Of a stretch of 64,000 nucleotides of DNA, positions 1-11,200 are shown in pieces. Positions within the stretch are counted from its first letter, which is position 1. Each line of letters begins with the position of its first letter. Source of the stretch: Terebella lapidaria (lineage: Eukaryota; Annelida; Polychaeta; Terebellida; Terebellidae). The stretch spans positions 29,798,423 to 29,862,422 of the forward strand of contig OX424566.1 of assembly GCA_949152475.1 (NCBI GenBank), in the 5' to 3' direction. The notes under the pieces are model-generated. The model ran no database searches. It had not been told where the DNA came from and was given only the letters and a program-made list of their open reading frames with translations. Made by a program: the position numbers and the translations under genes.

Positions 1-17
1 GGATTATTTAGGTATAC

Positions 18-3000
18 ATGAATATATCCACATCTTCAAGAAATACGGATACTGTTGATCTCAATAAACCACCCATCTATTTGTCAGATCACAAAATGAA
101 GAAGTCCGATGACTGCCAGGGCACGGACGTAAAGCTGTCCTTACATTCGAGCCCCCAGGGCGAAGCCACCGGCGGTCAGCAGAGCCCGAGCAGTGCGGGA
201 GAAGGTGCCACAGGTGGATGCAGTCCTTTGGAGCTAGATTGCAACCTGCGAGACAGGCAGTCTACTATTGAACTGTTACCCAAGCCAAGTACGTATCTAT
301 TATCCCTGATTTGATAAGATCACACTTAACTCCTCTTATAGGCCTACATGTAAATGCATATATGAATATGATATACATATATGATAGTTATGATAGAGAG
401 GTCCTAACTTTCCCGACTAACCATATATATATGCGTACATTTCGTTTTGTATATTTTTGTATCTTTGTATATTTGGGCTAATATATGATATACAACTGAT
501 TAAGGTTGATATTTCAGTGACTAAAATAATTTCGTGTGATTAAAAATATTGGCTGTGCAATATTATTCACACTATTCACACTATCAACACATTGGAATGT
601 TTTTGTGGTGGAGTTTGATGTGACGTGAACTCAACTGAAAGGAACACTAGGTGATCAAACAAACGGATTCAACTCGAAAATTTCTATCTGCAGAACCAGG
701 TACCACCAAGGAAGGAACCTTGATATTCTGTGTATTCTTTGATAATCAGTCCATTAAACGACTTTTTGATGCAGGACTCGAGAATATTTGGGGTGAGCCC
801 GTGAATGACATATTTAGACCTTGAAGGGACATGTGACATGTATGTCTTTGAATAATATTGAGAGCATATTAGTATACATGTAGGAAGTTATAATTGATGA
901 TTTTTTATTGGCTTGATCTTGCCGACAGATGACATCGCCGATCCAGGTTCATGCAAATACGTAAGCTCAGATACAGGTCCAGTAGGACCTCCTAGTTGAG
1001 AGTTCGTCTTTATTTCTCGCACAGCCCTCTCGGCTACATAGTACTTATTAGAGTTGTATAGCTGCCAACGACAATACCGAGACAGTGTGCTGTCAACAGT
1101 CATGACGCAAAGCAATATCCATGTCAATGCGTACAATGTAGACTGTTTTGGAACCAGTGACGAGTAACGTAAGATGGGATGATAATGTAGTGACGAATCC
1201 AAGTGTGCAATAAATAGGCCATATGTTTCACAATCTAACGGTGACTGTAGTACAACAGAAACATTCTAGCTCGTTTGATGTTGTTATTTCGGATAATTTA
1301 CGATAAACAGGCCTGAATCTGCCCGAAGATACATACCCTCCTCCACGTATATGTACGTTATGGTAATCGGGGTATGGACAGTGTACATGGAATCCCTCGA
1401 AATCCGATGACAATGGACGAGAGATGGCTAGTCTGTCCAGTGACAATGGCCTGATCATTTTGAATAATCCGATCAACTCCGAGTTAATTCACAGGCTCAC
1501 TCACATCTCATCAAAAAGCAAATGGACTTTCGAGTTTAGCCTAATTATGGTGTCCAGCTAATTGATGGATACATATACTTAGCAGTGGATATATGTGTAG
1601 TCAATGACACGAACTTATCTTTCAAGCATGCACTAATGAGATTACCATTGTTAGTAAGTTGAAGAGCACTCAAACTTGATGATCGTTGCGCGGAGGGCAC
1701 GAGATTAGGAAACTACACAGTGCTTCATAGAAACGTCAAGAAAAGATTATGCCAGTGACCAATAAAAATGTAGGATATTAACCGACGTGCATTTACTCAA
1801 TAACTATTTCTCCCGGTTAACAATGGCGTTCTGGATTACTCGGTCAACAATTTATGCATTGTTATCTACCAGGCGTGTCATGCCAGTAAGAGGAATGTTC
1901 ACCTAGCAGAGAATAGGGTAATTAGTACGGTGAATAAGCCTACTCATGTTGACCCCAGCATATATAGCTTCCTGGAACGTATCCACATAGCTGGGTTGTT
2001 ATTAATGCTGGGATGCATGCAAGGCTCTGGGTCTAAACAATCAACACCCGTTGACAGAATCGGACAGTTGCAGTCATTCAGGATGTATGTAAGGTGTCAT
2101 ATATTCAAAAAAAGGAAATGCAATATAGTATAGTATAGTACAGTATACTTAAGTATTCTGAAAGTTCATGAAATGATACGATGCAAGCGACTCTGACGGC
2201 TCTGACTCTGAACAATCAAATTCTGTGGACAGAATCAGACAGTTAAAGTGACGCACTACACATACAAAGCTCTGGTTTTGAACAAACAAATTCTATTGGA
2301 CAGAATCGGACAGTTGCAGTGATGCACACACTGTGCATTGTACCTGCGATGCATAAAGGGCTCTGGTTCCAAACAATTGAAACCTGTTGGACAGAATCGG
2401 ACAGTTGCAGTGATCCAGGATGCATGCAAGGCTCTGGCTCTAAACAATCAAAACTTGTTGACAGAATCGGACAGTTGCAGTGATTCAGGATGCCTGCAAG
2501 GCTCTGGCTCTAAACAATCAAAACCTGTTGACAGAATCGGACAGTTGCAGTGATTCAGGATGCCTGCAAGGTTCTGGCTCTAAACAATCAAAGCCTGTTG
2601 GACAGAATCGGACAGTTGCAGTGATTCAGGATGCCTGCAAGGTTCTGGCTCTAAACAATCAAAACCTGTTGACAGAATCGGACAGTTGCAGTGATTCAGG
2701 ATGCCTGCAAGGTTCTGGCTCTAAACAATCAAAACCTGTTGACAGAATCGGACAGTTGCAGTGATTCAGGATGCCTGCAAGGTTCTGGCTCTAAACAATC
2801 AAAGCCTGTTGGACAGAATCGGACAGTTGCAGTGATTCAGGATGCCTGCAAGGTTCTGGCTCTAAACAATCAAAGCCTGTTGGATAGAATCGGACAGTTG
2901 CAGTGATCCAGGATGCATGCAAGGCTCTGGCTCTAAACAATCGAAACTTGTTGACAGAATCGGACAGTTGCAGTGATTCAGGATGCCTGCAAGGCTCTGG

Positions 3001-5244
3001 CTCTAAACAATCAAAACCTGTTGACAGAATCGGACAGTTACAGTGATTCAGGATGCCTGCAAGGTTCTGGCTCAAAACAATCAAAGCATGTTGGACAGAA
3101 TCGGACAGTTGCAGTGATTCAGGATGCCTGCAAGGTTCTGGCTCTAAACAATCAAAGCCTGTTGGACAGAATCGGACAGTTGCAGTGATTCAGGATGCAA
3201 GCCTGTTGGACAGAATCGGACAGTTGCATTGATTCAGGAAGCATGCAAGGCTCTGGCTCTAAACAATTAAAACCTGATGGACAGAATCGGACAGTTGCAG
3301 TGATTCAGGATGTATGCAAGGCTCTGGCTCTGAACAATCAAAACCTGTTGGACAGAATCGGACAGTTGCAGTGATTCAGGATGCCTGCAAGGTTCTGGCT
3401 CTAAACAATTAAAACCTGATGGACAGAATCGGACAGTTGCAGTGATTCAGGATGCATGCAAGGCTCTGGCTCTACACAATCAAAGCCTGTTGGACACAAT
3501 CGGACAGTTGCAGTGATTCAGGATGCCTGCAAGGTTCTGGCTCTAAACAATCAAAGCCTGTTGGATAGAATCGGACAGTTGCAGTGATCCAGGATGCATG
3601 CAAGGCTCTGGCTCTAAACAATCAAAACTTGTTGACAGAATCGGACAGTTGCAGTGATTCAGGATGCCTGCAAGGCTCTGGCTCTAAACAATCAAAACCT
3701 GTTGACAGAATCGGACAGTTACAGTGATTCAGGATGCCTGCAAGGTTCTGGCTCAAAACAATCAAAGCATGTTGGACAGAATCGGACAGTTGCAGTGATT
3801 CAGGATGCCTGCAAGGTTCTGGCTCTAAACAATCAAAGCCTGTTGGACAGAATCGGACAGTTGCAGTGATTCAGGATGCAAGCCTGTTGGACAGAATCGG
3901 ACAGTTGCATTGATTCAGGAAGCATGCAAGGCTCTGGCTCTAAACAATTAAAACCTGATGGACAGAATCGGACAGTTGCAGTGATTCAGGATGTATGCAA
4001 GGCTCTGGCTCTGAACAATCAAAACCTGTTGGACAGAATCGGACAGTTGCAGTGATTCAGGATGCCTGCAAGGTTCTGGCTCTAAACAATTAAAACCTGA
4101 TGGACAGAATCGGACAGTTGCAGTGATTCAGGATGCATGCAAGGCTCTGGCTCTAAACAATCAAAACCTGTTGGACAGAATCGGACAGTTGCATTGATTC
4201 AGGATGCATGCAAGGCTCTGGCTCTAAACAATCAAAACCTGTTGACAGAATCGGACAGTTGCAGTGATTCAGGATGCATGCAAGGCTCTGGCTCTAAACA
4301 ATCAAAACCTGTTGGACAGAATCGGACAGTTGCATTGATTCAGGATGCATGCAAGGCTCTGGCTCTAAACAATCAACACCCGTTGACAGAATCGGACAGT
4401 TGCAGTGATTCAGGATGCATGCAAGGCTCTGGCTCTAAACAATCAACACCCGTTGACAGAATCGGACAGTTGCAGTGATTCAGGATGCATGCAAGGCTCT
4501 GGCTCTAAACAATCAAAACCTGTTGGACAGAATCGGACAGTTGCAGTGATTTAGGATGCATGCAAGGCTCTGGTTCTAAACAATCAAACCCTGTTGACAG
4601 AATCGGACAGTTGCAGTGATTCAAGATTCATGCAAGGCTCTGGCTCTAAACAATCAAACCCTGTTGACAGAATCGGACAGTTGTAGTGATTCAGGATGCA
4701 TTCAAGGCTCTGGTTCTAAACAACCAAACCCTGTTGACAGAATCGGACAGTTGCAGTGATTCAGGATGCATGCAAGGCTCTGGTTCTAAACAATCAAACC
4801 CTGTTGACAGAATCGGACAGTTGCAGTGATTGACGATGCATGCAAGGATCTGGCTCTAAACAAACAAACCCAGTTGACAGAATCGGGCAGTTACAGTGAT
4901 TCAGGATGCATGCAAGACTCTGGCTCTAAACACTCAAAACCTGTTGACAGAATCGGACAGTTGCAGTGAATCAGGATGCATGGAAGGCTCTGGGTCTAAA
5001 CAATCGAAACATGTTGGTCAGAATTGGACAGTTGGAGTGATGCATGACGATAACATACGGTTCCCGCCGAGTTAATTCTTCAGTGACTATGTGATTATAA
5101 ATGATGCTTTGACAATATTGTAATTTCGAATCCTGCGATGTTCTTATATAATTTGCGGTATGTGTAGGCTTCTGTTGTCATGTAGCCTTTATCCCTTGTG
5201 CCAAGTTCAATAAACTACTTTAACTAACTAAGTAACTAACTAAG

Positions 5245-5282
<38 letters not shown>

Positions 5283-8200
5283 GGCAAAGTACTGTGATTT
5301 CAGTATCGCCGGATTTCCATGGAGCTTTGGATGATTTGCCACACTTCACGGACCAGCAAAGGCGGCAGTTTTTCAGGAGACTGACAAATGACCGACAGGT
5401 ACTGTAAAGCCGCAAATTATTCGTGACCTTTTATTTCGCGAATTTCGTGATTCCAAAAATTCGCGAAAATAAATGGTCGCAAAACATTTCTGATGACAAA
5501 ATGTTTTGAAAAAATTGTTATGAAGAAATTGTTCAAGATGGCCAAACCACGAGAATAAGCGGCCGCGAACATGGCCTGGTCGCAAAAACGTGAAAATTTG
5601 TGGCAATGAACTGAAAAATGGCTTTACTAGGGAAGCTTGTTAGGGACATTCACTTTTTTTTACTTATGAATTACGTTTTTTTTCTCCCTAATGATTTATT
5701 CTCTGGGAAAAAGCAGAGAAACTAGGAAATAAACACTTTAAACATGGAATTAAATATTAAAACCGGGAATTAAGTATCGAAACCTGGAATTGAATGTTCA
5801 AACCAGGAAATAAATGTTTAAACCTGGAAATAAATGTCCAAACCCGGAATTAAATATTCGAACCCAGGAATTAAATGTTCAAACCTGGAATTGAATATTA
5901 AAACCCGGAATCAGGTATTAGAACCAGGAATTAAATGCTAGAACCAGGAAATAAATGTTCAAACCCGGAATTAAGTATTAAAACTGGGAATTAAATGTTC
6001 AAACCCGGAATTAAGCATTTAAACCAGGAATTAAATAATAAAACCCGGAATTAAATATTCAAACCCGGAATTAAGTGCTAAAACCCCCGAATTAAATCTT
6101 CAAACCAGGAAATAAATATTTAAACCTGAAAATAAATGTTCAAATTGGGAAATAAATGTTCAAAACCGGAATCAAATATTCAAACCGGGAAATGAATATT
6201 AAAACCCGGAATTAAACATTTAAAACTGGGAATTAAATGCTAAAACCGGGAAATAAATGTTCAACCCTGGAAATAAATGTTCAAACCGGGAATTAATGTT
6301 CAAACTCAGAATTAAGCATTTAAACCGGGAATTAAATATTAAAACCCAGAATTAAATATTCAAACCCGGAATCAAGTGTTTTGACCGGGAATTAAATCTT
6401 CAAACCAGGAAATAAATATTCAAACCTGGAAATAAATGTTCAAAACGGGAAATAAATATTCAAACCCGGAATTAAATATTCAAACCAGGAAATAAATATT
6501 AAAACCCGGAATTAAACATTCAAAACCGGGAAATAAATATTAAAACCTGGAATTCAATATTAGAATTTGGTAATAAATGTTTTTGGGCTTTAATAATTAT
6601 TGCCCAGTTTGAATACTTAATTCTGGGTTGGAATAATCAATTCCCGGTTTGAATACTTAATTCAGGGTTTGAACATTTAATTCCAGGTTCGAATATTTAT
6701 TTCCTTGTTTGAGTAATTAATTCAGGGTTTTAATACTTAATTAAACCTGAAAATAAATGTTCAAACCGGGAAATAAATGTTCAAAACCGGAATCAAATAT
6801 TCAAACCGGGAAATGAATATTAAAACCCGGAATAAAATTAAATAATTTTATTCTTTAATATTCATTTCCCAGTTTGAATATTTGATTCCGGTTTTGAACA
6901 TTTATTTCCCGGTTTGAACATTTATTTTCAGGTTTAATTAGGTAATTAAGTATTAAGTAAATTTATATTTATTTACCAGTTCAAACTTTTAATTCCAGGT
7001 TTTAATACTTAATTCCAGGTTTTAATATTTAATTCCGGGTTTGAACATTTATTTCCTTGTTTGAATATTCATTTCCCGGTTTGAACATTTAATGCCAGGT
7101 TTTAATACTTAATTTCGGGTTTTAAATATTTATTTACCAGTTTCTCTGGTTTTTCCCATGAAGTAAATTCTTCTTCAGAAAAAAAGTTACTTCATAAATA
7201 AAAAAAAGTGAATGTCCCTAATAAGCTTCCTAGGGAAGCTTGTTAGGGACATTCACTTTTTTTTTACATATGATTTAACTTTTTATTCTCCCTGATGATT
7301 TACTCCCTGGGAAAAACCAGAGAAACTGGGAAATAAATATTTAAAACCCGGAATTAAATATTAAAACCGAGAATTAAGTATTTAAACCTGGAATTAAATG
7401 TTAAAACCGGGAAATAATTATTTAAACCTGGAAATAAATGTCCAAACCCGGAATCAAATATTAAAACCCGGAATTAAGTTTTAAAACCGGGAATTAAATG
7501 CTAAAACCGGGAAATAAATATTCAAACCGGGAAATAAATGTTCAAACCCGGAAATAAGTATTAACACCGGGAATTAAATGTTCAAACCCGGAATTAAGCA
7601 TTTAAACCGGGAATTAAATATTAAAACCCGGAATTAAGTGTTAAAACCGGGAATTAAATATTCAAACCGGGAAATAAATATTTAAACCTGGAAATAAATG
7701 TTCAAACCGGGAAATAAATATTAAAACCCGGAATTTAATATTCAAACCGGGAAATAAATATTAAGACCCGGAATTAAACATTTATAACCGGGAAATAAAT
7801 ATTAAAACCGGGAATTAAATATTAGAACCTGGAAATAAATGTTTCTGGGCTTTAATAATTATTTCCCAGTTTTAATACTTAATTCCGGGTTTTAATATTT
7901 AATTCCCAGTTTAAATACTTAATTCCGGGTTTGAACATTTAATTCCAGGTTTGAATATTTATTTCCCGGTTTGAGTAATTGATTCCGGGTTTTAATACTT
8001 AATTCCAGGTTTGAATATTTAATTCCAGGTTTTAATACTTAATTCCGGGTTTTAATACTTAATTCCAGGTTTGAATATTTAATTCCGGGTTTGAACATTC
8101 ATTTCCCGGTTTGAGTATTTATTTCCCGGTTTGAATACTTAATTCCGGGTTTTAATACTTAATTCCGGGTTTGAAGATTTAATTCCGGGTTTGAACATTT

Positions 8201-11200
8201 ATTTCCGGGTTTGAATATTTATTTCCCGGTTTTAATACTTGATTCCAGGTTTTAATATTTGATTCCAGGTTTGAACATTTAATTCCAGGTTTGAATATTT
8301 AATTCCGGGTTTGGACATTTATTTCCAGGTTTAAATATTTATTTCCCGGTTTGAACATTTAATTCCAGGTTTAAATACTTAATTCCCGGTTTTAATATTT
8401 AATTCCGAGTTTTAAATATTTATTTCCCAGTTTCTCTGGTTTTTCCCAGGGAGTAAATTATTCTTCAGAAAAAAAGTTAAATCATAAATAAAAAAAAATC
8501 CAATGTCCCTAATAAGCTTCCCTAGCTTCCCTACTTTACAGTATTAGTATATTCACAAATTGGTGAACCTTTTGTTCGCAACTGGTGTAATCGTACACAT
8601 GAATATATTCAGCATGATGTATACTACATGGATTAAACGAGAATTTACTATTCACCCGTACATTGTTGTATATATGTAAAACATATTGTGGCCTGTGGTG
8701 CTTTTTAGGTTACCGGACCTTTGGTCCAATAACCTAATGGCGTGGCGTTACGTCCGTTGTCCGTCGTCGTCGTCCGCCGTCCGTTTACATTTTTAGCTTA
8801 CCGGCCCGATAAGGTGTAAAGATTTTAGTTTCAAAATGTTCCCCTCATGTATCCTTATAATGTGTATAAGTTTCGATGCTCTTGAATTGCCGGTCTGCGT
8901 GTGGCGGCCATTTTGATGTTTTTCACGGGACTCAAATAGGACTTTCCCATGTTAAATTCTCCTATGCTTTATAATGGGCCACAATGTTCTTGATATCTCA
9001 ATTAATAATGAGATTAGACTTGGAATCAGTTGTGGACATATAGGAAATGATATATGCTGAATATTCCCGTGACCTTGAATTTGACCTTTAACCTCATTTT
9101 CAAGGTCAGAGCACAAAATGGCTATTATCTCGCTTATTATCGACTTTACAGCTTAGAAATCTATTGTGACCATATAGGAAATGATATATGCTGAATATTT
9201 TGTTTACCTTGAATTTGACCTTTGACCTCATTTTCAAGGTCAGATCACAAAATGGTTAATATCTCGCTTAATATTATTTACTTTTCAGCTTTGGAATCAA
9301 TTGTGGACATATAAGAAATAATATATACTGAATATTCTCGTGACTTTGGATATGACCTTTGACCTCATTTTCAAGGTCAGAGCACGAAATGGCGCATATC
9401 TCACTTGTTGTCAACTTTACAGCTTACGAATCAATTGTGGACATATAGGAAATCATATATGCTGAATATACTTGTAACCTTGAAGTTACCAGACCATCGG
9501 TCCGATCACTTATTGGCTAGCCGGTAAGCTACAGGTCCCTTGGGCCTATGTTAATCTTTATAGTTTACGGTCGAATCTTTCTGAAATTTTGCACAAAAAT
9601 GCCTAAAAATATTTCAAGAGGCAGGTATTTTTTAGTTTTTTATTTTTCGCAATTATTTCAAGATGACGGCCATTTTTGACAAAAAAAAAACAGCCTATTT
9701 TGGACTTTGATGGCCGTTTTCTCAGAATCTGTTCTGTAACTTTTTTCTTATTGATGTATTACACTCCTCATATTTTCCCCTATGATGTGTATAAGTTTCG
9801 TTGATCTGAATCGCTCGAAGTGGGCCATTTTGGCCCAAACTCGGCCCAAATGGGACTTTCCCATGTTAAATTCTCCTATGCTTTATAATGGGGGCACATT
9901 ATGCCTAATAGCGGTCTTTCACTTCTGACGCCTAAGCGCTACTAGTCGCTTGCTATGCGCTAACGAATAGCTCAAACTTGCGTATATGAGACGAATAGAG
10001 CGAGGGGTCGTATCCACGCGGACTTTTCAGAATAATCAACATTATTAATGCCTGAAGTTCAAGTTCAGCACAATATTCAATGATTTCCCTAACAACTTTG
10101 TTTGGAATGCACTTAGTTTGGAATGAGGCTTCAGATATTATTATTATGTACAAAGTTAATTCAGAACAAGGCACTGAAAGTAGTTACATGTAAATGAAGA
10201 AAGTGACTTGTGTGACGTCATGAATTCTTATTATGATAGCTAGACTGATGATTATTTACGTGTTTATCATATATACAATACTTATATGATACAATACTTA
10301 AATAATATTCATTATTATTTACTATGATCAATCAACTGATCCTCTCTGAATGAAACATAAGTTTTGTTGACGCTTCTACAGTGACTCGTTACCACCAATC
10401 ACGTTCGTGTATTTTTTACCCCGTCTATAATTACCTCATTACCTCATAATTATCACAGAGTTTATAACAACCACCCCGTCTATATTTACCACCTCATAAT
10501 TATCACAAAGTTTATAATATCCACCCGTCTATATTTACCACCTCATAGTATTCATTGATTATATAATATCCACTCCGTTTATAGTTACCACCGAGTCTAT
10601 AATATTCACACCGTAATTGGCAACAATTAGCAGTTGTTCACTTTTGAATATTCATGAGGTGGTAAATATAAAAAGTCATCAGCAGCCCGATATTCTATGA
10701 AAAGATATTCGAGTCTGTAGCCGAGTCGGACCCCGTCGGCGCGTCATTGTCGCATTGCTATCTTCGCAGTTTGTACGTGCACACCTGATTGGACAGATAC
10801 ATCTTTCTTTTCCTGCCATGATTCCTGAATGAACAAACGATGGGACTATGCAAATAATTTAGGCATGTCCACGTAATAATTATGATTTGTGTATAGTGTA
10901 CATGTTACATTTGCTCATTTTCAAAATATGAAGACAAGAATATGGACAGAAACTAATATAAACATTTGCATTATGATGTTACAATGCATACCATTGATTG
11001 AACACCCGCGGTGGCTAACACTTTATGCGTTTTTCGTGGAGAGATACCAGTCCTTTTCTGGACAACTAACATCTTAAGTCGGTGAAATTACTACTACTAC
11101 TACTACTACTACTACTTGACTCAAATCGGTGACACGACAAGCGTGTGTAGTAATTTATGAATAAGTGCAAAATTACAATATATTGGAACGTATGCGCAGG

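Larger units (their letters stand above)
5400..8543. mobile_element. Composite DNA element with TACTGTAAAG terminal inverted repeats
   Basis: The left end TACTGTAAAG (5400-5409) is matched by CTTTACAGTA at 8534-8543, a perfect 10-bp inverted pair. The left 230 bp carries the motifs CGCAAATTATTCGTGACC and TTTCGCGAATTTCGTG and has no coding capacity. Two fold-back elements (5627-7233 and 7231-8524) fill the interior. No clear target-site duplication is visible, so the outer boundaries are an inference. The left end abuts exon 3 of the death-domain gene, and the GT of that exon's donor is formed at the junction. Confidence 0.45.

Noticed and set aside
2338-4478. Repeated frames with GSGSKQSKPVGQNRT
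   Set aside because: Translation of the 70-bp minisatellite; no conserved frame between units (70 and 71 bp alternate).
2010-5045. CRISPR-like array
   Set aside because: The whole unit is repeated without unique spacers, and the context is a eukaryotic intron.
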